Shown: in pieces, positions 34,005-42,607 of the stretch | Layout of the letters: each line of letters opens with the position of its first letter | Position numbering within the stretch: the first letter of the stretch is position 1 | Origin: CAYZJK01 sp964479125 | GTDB taxonomy: Bacteria; Patescibacteriota; Saccharimonadia; Saccharimonadales; Saccharimonadaceae | Assembly: GCA_964479125.1 (NCBI GenBank) | Contig: CAYZJK010000001.1 | Location: forward strand, 15,208-79,207 | Reading direction: 5' to 3' | DNA length: 64,000 bases | The notes under the pieces: model-generated | Told to the model about the DNA's origin: nothing | What the model saw: the letters and a program-made list of their open reading frames with translations, nothing else | Database searches by the model: none | Position numbers and translations under genes: made by a program

Positions 34005-34613
34005 TTATCCGTTTCGATAGCTTGATCGGTTGACGTGCTCGTCCTCTGCGCTATGTACGAAGTCTTTATACTTCTCATCCAAGCGATCGATAACTGCCTG
34101 TACTAGTCGGTCTGGATCTGTATCGTAAATAATATCCTTAGCACCATGAGTTTCGATATTCTTTACTAGAGTTGGAATAAAGTCAGCTAATCCACCTGAG
34201 CCTAGTAGAACACCACAAACCTTGCGGCTTTCAATAGCAGTTGAGAACTCATGAAGACTACCCATCCGACCACCAACTGTAATAACTGCGTCACTACTGC
34301 GCACTAGGTGAACATCCCGGCCAACATATTCCATGCCAGTAAAGTTAATGTAATCAAACTCTTTAGTTGGTAGGCGGTAACGAGCGACGTGCTCTCTAAA
34401 TGAGCTAGCCGGTGAGAATCCAATTGATACACCGCGCTTACCCTTAACCGCTAGAGCACCCATAGCCGCGAAGTGAGGCAAACCTACAGTTGCACCAGTC
34501 AGTAGTGTTCGACCACGCTTAGAAATAGCGTAACCTAGGTCGTAAGCTAATTGGTGGGACGCTGATACGGTTGGACCAGCAGCTGCACCTGATACACAAA
34601 TTTGATATCTCAT
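34005..34613 (-). CDS. LOG/SLOG-family nucleotide-binding protein
   Basis: The 202 residues form a Rossmann-like SLOG fold: 'ICVSGAAAGPTV' at the N-terminus, 'RGRTLLTGATVGLP' next, and the signature 'VITVGGRMGSLHEFSTA', close to the GGxGTxxE site of LOG and TIGR00725 proteins. LOG enzymes cleave nucleotide 5'-monophosphates, while other members only bind nucleotides. Because the GGxGT motif is altered here, activity is uncertain. It is the last gene of a three-gene unit, its start sharing one base with the preceding stop. Confidence 0.75.
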   Translation of the reverse strand: MRYQICVSGAAAGPTVSASHQLAYDLGYAISKRGRTLLTGATVGLPHFAAMGALAVKGKRGVSIGFSPASSFREHVARYRLPTKEFDYINFTGMEYVGRDVHLVRSSDAVITVGGRMGSLHEFSTAIESRKVCGVLLGSGGLADFIPTLVKNIETHGAKDIIYDTDPDRLVQAVIDRLDEKYKDFVHSAEDEHVNRSSYRNG

Positions 34614-35068
34614 TATTTCTCCTCTTTAAATGCTGTGTTTATTATTCTATTGACTACTTTTTGCTTAACTGGACTCGACTGCTTATATCTTTTGGCGATT
34701 TCTTCCTTAAGGGCTGTCTTGTAGTGGGTGCGGGATCGGTACTTGAACCTGGCACTCCGCTTTTCGTCATATGCTATATCATCGGCATTAAATGAAATCA
34801 TCTCCTGACCTATGACGACTGCAATATATGGAGTTTCGGCTAGCACGGCGTGGTAATCAGAAACCCTTAGTGCGTTATACAACTCTTCAGGTGTGGTATC
34901 GTTTGGATCCAGACCTAAATCCTTCATCACCATGCGACTTTTCTGAAGGATATCTCCAACCAGCTTCGCATCAATACCTTTACTGCCAGTCGCCTTCTCA
35001 AGATCTCTAAAGCACTTAAGAAGGATTGGTGTTGTGTCTTCTAATAAGACTGCAAGTTCCTTAGCCAT
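34613..35068 (-). CDS. Hypothetical protein, 151 aa
   Basis: The protein is soluble, mostly helical and lysine-rich at both ends. I recognise no family. It overlaps the PfkB-type kinase by 8 bases and the LOG-family gene by 1, so the three are translated as a set. The central part ('YIAVVIGQEMISFNADDIAY') looks like a small beta region. A role linked to nucleotide or sugar metabolism would be a guess from the neighbours. Confidence 0.7.
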   Translation of the reverse strand: MAKELAVLLEDTTPILLKCFRDLEKATGSKGIDAKLVGDILQKSRMVMKDLGLDPNDTTPEELYNALRVSDYHAVLAETPYIAVVIGQEMISFNADDIAYDEKRSARFKYRSRTHYKTALKEEIAKRYKQSSPVKQKVVNRIINTAFKEEK

Positions 35069-36035
35069 TGAGCTCTTTTACCTCCAGGGGCATATCATGC
35101 ACTTCGGCACCCTTGTATAAGATACCCTCTTTAGCACCCACCTTAGTTACAACTGAGGTCGAGTTAGCACTCGCGTAAGTAATGGCATATTCAAGGCTTG
35201 AGCCCTGCATCCACTGGCTTAGAAAACCAGAGCCGAATGCATCGCCTGCACCAGTTCTATCCCTTACATCAACATCAGCGTAAATACCGGCGTGTACTTC
35301 TTTTTTACCATCACTCGCCACTACGCCATTAGAGCCGTCAGTCACCACCACTACAGGCACGTAGTTAAGTAGGTGATGAACTAACTCTTCTACCGTTTCG
35401 CCATCAACGATCATCTGAGCTTCCTGCTTATTAACAAGTAGGACCTCAACATCTTCTAATAGGCTTTTAAGAGCTTGCTTTTGAGCTAATTCTTTCTTAC
35501 CTGGATTGAAGAAAATCTTCATGCCTTTTTCACGAGCTTGATGGAAGAGAAAGTCTAGCGTCTCCATGTTGCCAGCTAGATTAGATACATATAGCCAATC
35601 TGCATTGATACCAGATAAGTCAAAGTCACCCGGTTCATAATGTGTACTAGCGCCACGATAAGTTAAGATGGTACGCTCGCCGTTAGGCGCCAGAAGTAGG
35701 ACTGAGTAGCCAGTATTGTAGATGTCAGAATACTTAACGTGTGATGAGTCAACGTTATCTTTATCTAAGTCATCAAGCACTGCCTGGCCGGCTGGATCGC
35801 GTCCAATCATACCCATAAAGATGGAGTGCATTCCGCTACGGGCGAATGTTACCGCTGCGTTAGTAGCTCCACCACCTGTACCGAATGTAATATTATTGAC
35901 GTCTTCTTTTGCACCAAGCTCGAGCTGCATGAAGCACTCTTCGTGGTTTAAACAGACAGGTTTAAACTCATCGCTGTTGCTCAGAAACACGTCCTGAATC
36001 GCGGCACCGACAGACACTACTGTGAGATTAGACAC
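35061..36035 (-). CDS. PfkB-family carbohydrate/nucleoside kinase
   Basis: PfkB kinases phosphorylate ribose, fructose, adenosine or related substrates. The 324 residues show motif 1 'FGTGGGATNAAVTFARSG' near residue 50 and the catalytic motif 2 'DRTGAGDAFGSGFL' near residue 270 with the base aspartate. The substrate cannot be read from the sequence. The position next to ribose-phosphate enzymes makes ribose or a nucleoside plausible. The start is GTG with an AAAGG site. It heads a unit with the 151-aa and LOG-family genes. Confidence 0.85.
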   Translation of the reverse strand: MSNLTVVSVGAAIQDVFLSNSDEFKPVCLNHEECFMQLELGAKEDVNNITFGTGGGATNAAVTFARSGMHSIFMGMIGRDPAGQAVLDDLDKDNVDSSHVKYSDIYNTGYSVLLLAPNGERTILTYRGASTHYEPGDFDLSGINADWLYVSNLAGNMETLDFLFHQAREKGMKIFFNPGKKELAQKQALKSLLEDVEVLLVNKQEAQMIVDGETVEELVHHLLNYVPVVVVTDGSNGVVASDGKKEVHAGIYADVDVRDRTGAGDAFGSGFLSQWMQGSSLEYAITYASANSTSVVTKVGAKEGILYKGAEVHDMPLEVKELNG

Positions 36036-36083
36036 TTAATATTTACCTTTCTTGTTTGTTTTTTGATCTGATTCTTTTCCTAT

Positions 36084-36089
36084 ATTATA
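36084..36089 (-). promoter_or_regulatory. Probable -10 box of the PfkB operon
   Basis: TATAAT on the minus strand gives a leader of about 45 nt before the GTG start. No convincing -35 is seen. Confidence 0.45.
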
Positions 36090-36146
36090 CATAAGAATTA
36101 TAGAATATGCACCTATCCTACTTCTCAGACTATAGAGAACTAAACC

Positions 36147-37118
36147 CTACTGATGGTAGCGAGGCGTAACCTCTATAAACTCAAGTACTGAACGCAGAAC
36201 ACTTGGCGGATCTAACCAATACTCTTTCAACAGCTCAAAACCTTTACCAGATTGACCGAATCGATCCTGAACTCCTAGCCTGCGGACTGGTGTCGGCAGC
36301 TTCTCAGACATTAACTCAGCAATAGCTGAACCAAAGCCACCCGCCACCTGACCATCTTCAAGAGTAACTACACGACCAGTCTTAGCAGCGCTAAGCATGA
36401 TAGCAGTTTCATCTAGAGGCTTGATAGTTGGAACGTGCAGGACTTCAGCACCAATACCTAAGTGCCCCAACTCTACCGCCACATCAAGCAGGTGAGAGGT
36501 CATGAAGCCAGTTCCCATCAAGGTAACATCTTCACCCTCTTTTAGTGTATAAACCCTACCAATCTCGAATGGACCGTTTTTAAATAAAGCTGTTTCGTCT
36601 CGCGTTAAACGCAAGTAGACTGGCTTGTTATATTTAGCTGCCTCTATAGTCGCAAGTTTCGCCTCCTCGGCATCACCCGGAACAATGACTGTCATATTAG
36701 GCAAGCTACGCATCATGGCAATATCTTCTAATACCTGATGTGTTGCCCCATCTGGACCTACTGTTAAGCCGGCATGAGAGCCAACCAATTTGACTGGCTG
36801 ATTATTGAGCGCAATAGTGGTTCTAATCTGTTCCCAGTTTCGCCCAGGGCTAAATGCCGCATAGCTACCAGCAAACGGAATCTTGCCAGCATGCGCCATA
36901 CCAGAAGCAAGAGTAACTAGGTTCTGCTCAGCTACTCCAACTTGCACAAAGCGATCTTCAAACTTTTCTTTGAAGTGGTGCATATGAATGCTCTCTGTTA
37001 AGTCAGCTGAAAGAGCTACCACCCTTTTGTCTGTCTCACCAGCCTCTACTAACCCCTCACCAAAGCCGAGGCGGATATGTTTAAACTGCCTTTTTGTATA
37101 GAAATCTTTACGAACCAT
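36147..37118 (-). CDS. Transketolase, C-terminal subunit
   Basis: This subunit carries the pyrimidine-binding and C-terminal domains of transketolase, which moves two-carbon units between sugar phosphates. ATG 37118 is preferred; it overlaps the end of the N-terminal subunit gene by 11 bases, and in-frame ATGs at 37136 and 37151 are possible. The 323 residues include 'VVALSADLTESIHMHHF', 'FVQVGVAEQNLVTLASGMA' with the catalytic glutamate, and 'VTLEDGQVAGGFGSAIAE'. Splitting of transketolase into two chains is common in archaea and reduced bacteria. Confidence 0.9.
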   Translation of the reverse strand: MVRKDFYTKRQFKHIRLGFGEGLVEAGETDKRVVALSADLTESIHMHHFKEKFEDRFVQVGVAEQNLVTLASGMAHAGKIPFAGSYAAFSPGRNWEQIRTTIALNNQPVKLVGSHAGLTVGPDGATHQVLEDIAMMRSLPNMTVIVPGDAEEAKLATIEAAKYNKPVYLRLTRDETALFKNGPFEIGRVYTLKEGEDVTLMGTGFMTSHLLDVAVELGHLGIGAEVLHVPTIKPLDETAIMLSAAKTGRVVTLEDGQVAGGFGSAIAELMSEKLPTPVRRLGVQDRFGQSGKGFELLKEYWLDPPSVLRSVLEFIEVTPRYHQ

Positions 37119-37974
37119 AGTGTGTAACTCCGTGATCATTAGACTCACCATCTAATTGACTAAGTGCCTGTTCCATTTCTTTTTTATTTGGAACTTTGCC
37201 ATGCCAGCGATAATCGTGCTCCATGAAGTTAACTCCACGCCCTGGTGTGGTGTGAAGGATAATCATATTCGGATCATGCGGCATTTGCTTAGCCCATTCA
37301 ACAGCTTTGATAATCGCTTCAATATCATGACCATCAACATTCTGAACCAACCACCCAAAACTCTCCCACTTAGCCTGGAGATCTTCTAGTGGCATAACAT
37401 CATTAGTACTGCCATCGATCTGGATATTGTTTCGGTCAATAAAACCAATTAGTCGACCAAGCTTATACTTACCAGCAAACATAGCGGCTTCCCAGATATT
37501 GCCTTCATTTAACTCGCCGTCACCCATTAGCGTATAAACATAACGATCGGGATTACCGTCGAAATACTGCAAACTATATGCGTAGCCTGCTGCTTGACTT
37601 AAACCACTCCCTAACGGCCCACTGGTGGTTTCAATACCAGGCAGCATCAAGCGCTCAGGATGACCCTGAAGAGGACTACCTAGTCGCCTTAAGTTCTTTA
37701 ATTCACTCTTATCGAAAAACCCGGCTTCTGCCATCGCTGCATACAGTATTGGCACAGTGTGTCCGTTACTTAAAATGTATACATCCCGCTCAGCCCAGTT
37801 AGGCTCATCAGGTCGGATATTTAGCACCGAGAAATACATCGCTGCATAAAAGTCAGCTAAGCCAAGCGGCCCGGCTGTATGCCCACTGCCAGCTAGGTAA
37901 AGCATCTCAATGACATGCCTGCGCAATATGCGAGCTGTATCTTCAAGCTCGATAAGAGAACGAGTTTTTCGCAT
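37108..37974 (-). CDS. Transketolase, N-terminal subunit
   Basis: This subunit binds the diphosphate end of thiamine diphosphate. The 288 residues contain 'AGSGHTAGPLGLADFYAA' near the start, 'TTSGPLGSGLSQAAGYA', and the TPP motif 'GDGELNEGNIWEA' followed by 'IDRNNIQIDG'. It lies 6 bases after rpe in one operon with rpiB and with the C-terminal subunit downstream, so the whole non-oxidative branch is expressed together apart from transaldolase, which I do not see. Confidence 0.92.
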   Translation of the reverse strand: MRKTRSLIELEDTARILRRHVIEMLYLAGSGHTAGPLGLADFYAAMYFSVLNIRPDEPNWAERDVYILSNGHTVPILYAAMAEAGFFDKSELKNLRRLGSPLQGHPERLMLPGIETTSGPLGSGLSQAAGYAYSLQYFDGNPDRYVYTLMGDGELNEGNIWEAAMFAGKYKLGRLIGFIDRNNIQIDGSTNDVMPLEDLQAKWESFGWLVQNVDGHDIEAIIKAVEWAKQMPHDPNMIILHTTPGRGVNFMEHDYRWHGKVPNKKEMEQALSQLDGESNDHGVTHYGS

Positions 37975-37980
37975 AAATAT

Positions 37981-38625
37981 CTAGAATACACCCTTTTTAT
38001 TAATTTCAGTTACCAGTGTGTCGTAGGTTGTCGTAGGGTCTGGAGAGTTATGGATTGCACTGCCGACGTTAAGGACATCTACACCACCTTGCTTAATACC
38101 GTAGGCGTTATCGATAGTCACACCGCCATCCCAGCCAATTTCAGCATCTGGGTTAATCTTCTTAATCAAGCGCACCTTCTCTAGCTGCATTAGACTTGCC
38201 TGACCGCCGAAGCTACCAAGATTACCGCTAAAGATCATGACGTGATCCGCTTCGCGGATTTCAGCCTCTTTATTACTTGGCACAGTTGGCCGCTGCAGGG
38301 CAATCCCAGCTTTAATATTGTATTGCTTGAGTGTAGCGAGAATTGCTGGCATATCACCCTCTGCTTCAGCATGGAATATCACCATGTGCGGCTTCAGACG
38401 GATGAGCTGTACTAAATAATCTTCTGGACGCTGCACCATGGCGTGTACGTCAACCTGCAGTTCTTCTGGCCACCATAAATCATCAACCCCAACAGTAAAA
38501 CTTTGAGCGAACATACCATCAGTAATATCGACTTGAATACGAGGAGCGAAGGTTATCACTTTCTCCATCTGAGCTTTATATACGTCAGTATTCTCAGCTA
38601 GTACAGTAGGACTAATTATTGCCAT
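37981..38625 (-). CDS. Ribulose-phosphate 3-epimerase family protein
   Basis: The TIM-barrel enzyme interconverts ribulose 5-phosphate and xylulose 5-phosphate. The 214 residues show the first strand 'ISPTVLAENTDVYKAQ', the metal-site aspartate in 'FAPRIQVDITDGMF', 'LQVDVHAMVQRPEDYL', and 'EIGWDGGVTIDNAYGI' with the second catalytic aspartate. The phosphate-binding end 'VLNVGSAIHNS' is normal. Some positions differ from classical Rpe (for example 'DITDGMF' for 'DVMDGHF'). Its context between rpiB and transketolase supports the assignment. Confidence 0.82.
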   Translation of the reverse strand: MAIISPTVLAENTDVYKAQMEKVITFAPRIQVDITDGMFAQSFTVGVDDLWWPEELQVDVHAMVQRPEDYLVQLIRLKPHMVIFHAEAEGDMPAILATLKQYNIKAGIALQRPTVPSNKEAEIREADHVMIFSGNLGSFGGQASLMQLEKVRLIKKINPDAEIGWDGGVTIDNAYGIKQGGVDVLNVGSAIHNSPDPTTTYDTLVTEINKKGVF

Positions 38626-38627
38626 CT

Positions 38628-39080
38628 TTAAATCTCATCAATCTGCGCATTGCGTCGCTTAAAACGTGGTGCATCTGCAAACGGAGTTTCTAACCACGCA
38701 TCTATTATCTTTTTCCACTCTTCGGCGTGACCATCAAGAATCCGACCAGGTAAACATAAGACATTGCTGTCGTTATCATTCCGGGTTAGCCTTGCCTCTT
38801 CTTCATCCCAAACCACACTCGCCCGGATACCCCGGAAGCGATTAGCAGCCATACACATGCCCTGTCCGCCGCCACAAATTAAAATTGCACGCGGGTCGGC
38901 TGAGTCGTGCTCACCCAGTACCTTTAGTGCCGCCATTTGAGCGAACTGCGGAAAGTCATCCTCTGGATTTGCTTCCTTGTTTCCAACATCTTCTACTTCG
39001 TAGCCTCGCTTAGCTAAGTAAGCAAAGACCTCTTCTTTTAGTCGAAAGCCATTATGATCAGCGCCTAGGAAAATCTTCAT
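38628..39080 (-). CDS. rpiB: Ribose-5-phosphate isomerase B
   Basis: The enzyme interconverts ribose 5-phosphate and ribulose 5-phosphate. ATG 39080 is chosen over an ATG 24 bases upstream because TATACT (39088-39093 on the minus strand) ends 7 bases before it and the protein then begins 'MKIFLGADHNGFRLK', the family N-terminus. The catalytic cysteine lies in 'ILICGGGQGMCMAANR'. The C-terminal 'RNDNDSNVLCLPGR' is also typical. It is the first gene of the pentose-phosphate operon. Confidence 0.93.
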   Translation of the reverse strand: MKIFLGADHNGFRLKEEVFAYLAKRGYEVEDVGNKEANPEDDFPQFAQMAALKVLGEHDSADPRAILICGGGQGMCMAANRFRGIRASVVWDEEEARLTRNDNDSNVLCLPGRILDGHAEEWKKIIDAWLETPFADAPRFKRRNAQIDEI

Positions 39081-39164
39081 AACTATAAGTATAAGCATTA
39101 TCACTCAAGGTGTAAACATCGAGCAACACAGCAACACTAAACCTCCTGCCAGACGCAACTAATT

Positions 39165-39449
39165 TTAATCAACCAGATATCCAGCGTATGGCTCACTCCA
39201 ATCAATCTGAGAGCACATTTCTGGGTTAACCTGACACTCCACTAAACTCTCGACTGCCCTACGGGTTTCTGCACTTCGCTTATTTAAAGCACCATTCGCC
39301 TCCCATACCATATCGTTATATTTAACGTTATGAACAAGCGATACGAACGTATATACAGAAAGCAGCAAGGATAAAATTGATACAACTAGAGTTATCCTAA
39401 CTAATTTACTATCTAGAGACATTTTTTCTTTTTTGTTTTTCTTGTTCAT
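39165..39449 (-). CDS. Small membrane-anchored protein with C-x6-C tail (paralogue of 43101)
   Basis: ATG 39449 gives a 94-residue protein: a lysine-rich cytoplasmic start, one membrane helix (about 17-41), then an outer part with 'SAETRRAVESLVECQVNPEM' and a second cysteine six residues after the first, ending 'QIDWSEPYAGYLVD'. An in-frame ATG lies 12 bases upstream. The outer part closely resembles that of the protein at 43101-43361 (RR-[AS]-[VI]-E-x-[LI]-VEC-x6-C, then an acidic W). The two cysteines could form a disulphide. No known family. Confidence 0.7.
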   Translation of the reverse strand: MNKKNKKEKMSLDSKLVRITLVVSILSLLLSVYTFVSLVHNVKYNDMVWEANGALNKRSAETRRAVESLVECQVNPEMCSQIDWSEPYAGYLVD

Positions 39450-39473
39450 ACCAACAAGCATAACAACTAATAC

Positions 39474-39506
39474 AAAAAAAGACAGTCCGCACTGGACTGC
39501 CTTTTT
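39474..39506. terminator. GAPDH terminator
   Basis: An 8-bp stem with one mismatch (39481-39488 with 39494-39501) has seven A before it and five T after it. On the minus strand it ends gapdh. Confidence 0.88.
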
Positions 39507-39525
39507 GCGCCTTAACATCTCTATT

Positions 39526-40548
39526 TTAGTGAGACCGCTGCAACACTCGACCCATGTCGACTACCAGCTCAACTAGGCGGTTAGAGTAACCCCACTCGTT
39601 GTCGTACCAGACACAAACCTTAACTAGATTGCCATCTACTACACGAGTTAGAGGAAGATCTACAATACCTGAATGAGAGTTGCCAATGAAGTCACGGCTA
39701 ACTAGCTCTTTTTCAGTAACAGCTAGAATACCTTGATAGAAAGGTTCAGCCGCAGCCTTCTTAAATGCATTGTTAATATCTTCAACAGTTACATCTCGAC
39801 TAAGAAGTGCTGTTACGTCTGAGATAGATACTACTGGAGTTGGTACTCGCATGCTAATACCGTCAAACTTACCCTTTAGACTAGGCATCACCTTAGTTAC
39901 GGCAATTGCAGCACCGGTTGAAGTTGGTACGATGTTTTCTGCGGCATTTCGAGCTTCACGAAGATCTTTAGCTGGAGCATCTTGAAGCTTCTGGCTAGCT
40001 GTGTAGCTATGGACAGTTGTAAGCATAGACTTTTCAACGCCGAACTCAGCATCAAGAATAGACATAACTGCACCAAGACTGTTTGTTGTACAACTAGCGT
40101 TAGATACAATGTGAGTAGCCTCATCAACACCCTCCTCGTTAACACCAAGTACGATAGTGTCGGCATCTTCGCTCTTAGTTGGACCACTGATAACTACGCG
40201 CTTTGCACCAGCGTCTAGGTGCTTACGAGCATCCTCGCTCTTAGTAAAGAAACCGGTAGACTCGATTACAATATCAACGTTTAATTCACCCCAAGGTAGG
40301 CTCGATGGGTCGCGCTCACTCAATACCTTAATAGTCTGACCATTTACTGTGATACCCTCATCATTACTTGAAACGTCGTGACGATATTCACCGTAGTTAC
40401 TGTCGTATTGCAACAAGTGAGCTAAAGTTGATGTTTCTGTTAGGTCATTAATGGCTACGATCTCGATATCATTACGCTCGAAAGCTACCTTAAAGGCACT
40501 TCGTCCAATACGACCGAAGCCGTTAATACCTACTCGAATCTTACTCAT
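39526..40548 (-). CDS. gap: Glyceraldehyde-3-phosphate dehydrogenase
   Basis: The glycolytic dehydrogenase makes 1,3-bisphosphoglycerate and NADH. The 340 residues show 'RVGINGFGRIGRSAFK', the catalytic cysteine in 'SNASCTTNSLGAV', the histidine region 'TTVHSYTASQKLQD', and 'WYDNEWGYSNRLVEL' at the end. Length is typical. A leader of about 35 nt with a GGAAGGGG site precedes the ATG. The promoter overlaps, head to head, that of relA. Confidence 0.97.
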   Translation of the reverse strand: MSKIRVGINGFGRIGRSAFKVAFERNDIEIVAINDLTETSTLAHLLQYDSNYGEYRHDVSSNDEGITVNGQTIKVLSERDPSSLPWGELNVDIVIESTGFFTKSEDARKHLDAGAKRVVISGPTKSEDADTIVLGVNEEGVDEATHIVSNASCTTNSLGAVMSILDAEFGVEKSMLTTVHSYTASQKLQDAPAKDLREARNAAENIVPTSTGAAIAVTKVMPSLKGKFDGISMRVPTPVVSISDVTALLSRDVTVEDINNAFKKAAAEPFYQGILAVTEKELVSRDFIGNSHSGIVDLPLTRVVDGNLVKVCVWYDNEWGYSNRLVELVVDMGRVLQRSH

Positions 40549-40589
40549 GTCCTACCCCTTCCCGGTTTAGCATTAGCATTTCTCCTGTT

Positions 40590-40634
40590 AGTATATAACA
40601 CTACTTTGCGAAATCACAATAAACACCCTATAAT
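40590..40634. promoter_or_regulatory. Overlapping divergent promoters of gap and relA
   Basis: For gap (minus): TTGTGA (40614-40619) and TATACT (40590-40595), spacer 18. For relA (plus): TTGCGA (40606-40611) and TATAAT (40629-40634), spacer 17. The two promoters interlock, so polymerases would compete. Confidence 0.65.
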
Positions 40635-40640
40635 AATCAT

Positions 40641-42203
40641 ATGAAAAAGCAAGCTTTATTAGATTATGTAGCCGAACAGTACTCTGAAAACCAGGTGCTA
40701 GAGATTGAGCTTGCTATCGATTTTGCTACTAACGCGCACCGTGGGCAAAAGCGAAAGAGTGGCGAGCCATATATTACCCACCCACTCTCGGTGGCGCACA
40801 AACTAGCATCATGGGGTATGGACGCCGATACAGTTCTAGCTGGAATCATGCATGACACAGTTGAAGATACTGACGCTACCCTAGAGCAAATCGAATCTCT
40901 ATTTGGCCGAGACGTAGCCTTTCTAGTTGACGGCGTAACTAAGATTTCTCAGGCTCGCGCTGGCATGCGCGACCTTGGCAGCTATCTACCGCAGACGACC
41001 GATAATCTATCTAAGCTCCTTATTGCTGTCTCCGAAGACGTTCGCGTCATTATCATTAAACTTGCTGACCGCCTACACAACCTTCAAACCCTTCAGCACA
41101 TGAAGCCTGAGAAGCAGAAGAAGATTGCTAAAGAGAGCCTTGAAGTGTTTGGACCAATTGCCGACCGGCTAGGTATGGGTCGATTACGCATGGAGATCGA
41201 AGAGCTAGCTTTTAGCTACCTCGACCCAGAAGAATTCAAGCGACTCAAGAACATTATGCGTAAGCGGCTCGGCAAAAGTACTCGTAAACTCGGTGAAGTT
41301 CGACTTGAAGTTGAGAAGACTCTGACTAAAGCTGGTATCAATTTTGAAATTGATGGTCGCGTTAAGAGTGTATATAGCCTTCACAAAAAGCTTAATAAGG
41401 TAAATTCAATTGATGATATCTATGACCTAATCGCTTTACGCGTCATCGTCGACAATAAAGAAGAGTGCTACCGCGTATTAGGTATTCTACACAGCATGTA
41501 TCAGCCGATGATCGCGCGTATCAAAGACTACATTTCAGCGCCAAAGCCAAACGGCTACCAAAGTCTTCACACCACTGTCATTACACCTAACAAGCAGATT
41601 GTTGAATTCCAGATTCGTAGTACTGAAATGCATGAATACGCCGAGCGTGGTCTTGCAGCCAGCTTCCACTACCACGACCAGAAGAACACTAAAAGCTACA
41701 CCAAGAAAAAGAGCTCGTCTACCCTACCGCCAAACCTTCAATGGATTTCTCGCCTCCAGGAAGTAGCAGCTCAACTTCAAGAAGATAAGGAATTCGCTCG
41801 CGACCAACTAAATATCGACCTGTTCGCTGACCGCATCTTCGTTTATTCACCAAAGGGAGACATCTTCAATCTACCTGAAGGCGCACTGCCACTAGACTAC
41901 GCCTATACAGTTCACACTGATGTTGGCAAGCACGCCTACGCCTTTAGGGTTAATGGCTCGATTCAGGCATTTGACAAACCGTTAGTTAACGGTGACGTAG
42001 TTGAAGTAATTACCAGAAAAACTACTCTTCCAAAAACTGCTTGGCTAGATTTAGTTAAGACCTCGCAGGCTAAAAGTAAGATTCGTCAGCAGCTAAAGCA
42101 GCTCGGACTTATTGAAGGTATCACTCAAGCCGCCGCTATTATCCGCCATAAAGCCGGACGATCTAAAAAAGAATCTAAACAAAGAGAAGGCCGACAGGTT
42201 TAA
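40641..42203 (+). CDS. RelA/SpoT-family (p)ppGpp synthetase/hydrolase, short form
   Basis: The protein makes and probably degrades the alarmone (p)ppGpp. The 520 residues contain the HD hydrolase domain with 'HDTVED' (71-76), the synthetase domain with 'RIKDYISAPKPNGYQSLHT' near 295, and a TGS domain from about 391. The chain ends soon after TGS, without the helical, zinc-finger and ACT domains of typical 700-750-residue Rel proteins, so sensing of uncharged tRNA may be altered. TATAAT ends 6 bases before the ATG (leaderless). Confidence 0.93.
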   Translation: MKKQALLDYVAEQYSENQVLEIELAIDFATNAHRGQKRKSGEPYITHPLSVAHKLASWGMDADTVLAGIMHDTVEDTDATLEQIESLFGRDVAFLVDGVTKISQARAGMRDLGSYLPQTTDNLSKLLIAVSEDVRVIIIKLADRLHNLQTLQHMKPEKQKKIAKESLEVFGPIADRLGMGRLRMEIEELAFSYLDPEEFKRLKNIMRKRLGKSTRKLGEVRLEVEKTLTKAGINFEIDGRVKSVYSLHKKLNKVNSIDDIYDLIALRVIVDNKEECYRVLGILHSMYQPMIARIKDYISAPKPNGYQSLHTTVITPNKQIVEFQIRSTEMHEYAERGLAASFHYHDQKNTKSYTKKKSSSTLPPNLQWISRLQEVAAQLQEDKEFARDQLNIDLFADRIFVYSPKGDIFNLPEGALPLDYAYTVHTDVGKHAYAFRVNGSIQAFDKPLVNGDVVEVITRKTTLPKTAWLDLVKTSQAKSKIRQQLKQLGLIEGITQAAAIIRHKAGRSKKESKQREGRQV

Positions 42204-42210
42204 CTCAGAC

Positions 42211-42242
42211 AACAATCCACCAGTTTAATTGGTGTATTGTTT
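42211..42242 (+). terminator. relA terminator
   Basis: A 12-bp stem with one mismatch (42211-42222 with 42231-42242) lies just after the relA stop. The following T run is weak. Confidence 0.65.
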
Positions 42243-42574
42243 ACCTCTCATCCGTAAAACTCCTACACTATCGACACCTCAAGTCTAGTTCGTGGGCAAA
42301 CTTTATCTAGCTACAATCTTCCATGCTTCGTCATGGACCTCTACAGTGCAAATACATAACTTGCTCGCAGAATAGCGCGTCTTGATAGCAATTTATAACG
42401 TCAATCCATATAAACTATATATATCAGCAAGTGACAACCTCGCCACCTAGGCATCTACATCTTTTGTATTTTTATAGCAATCGGCCACAAAAATACTCCA
42501 ACATGAGAAGCTTTTCTATAGAAATTGAAAGCACTACCCGTCTATAATGAGTTTATTACGTCTAAAAATGGAAA
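42243..42574. other. Noncoding stretch, nothing recognised
   Basis: About 330 bases without an open frame of note. It contains a small CCATG/CATGG hairpin near 42328-42345 and an isolated TATAAT near 42543. I see no tRNA, repeat or known RNA motif. Confidence 0.6.
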
Positions 42575-42597
42575 AACCTCCCCTTAACAGGGAGGTT
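42569..42597 (-). terminator. Terminator of the secreted-protein gene
   Basis: An 8-bp stem (42575-42582 with 42590-42597) closes a 7-base loop and, on the minus strand, is followed by TTTTCC. It lies 11 bases past the stop at 42608. Confidence 0.9.
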
Positions 42598-42607
42598 GTC
42601 CGTCTAT

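Noticed and set aside
37119..37151. Longer start of the transketolase C-terminal subunit
   Set aside because: ATG 37118 already gives the family N-terminus with a short overlap. The extension would only lengthen the overlap with the upstream gene, although it cannot be excluded.
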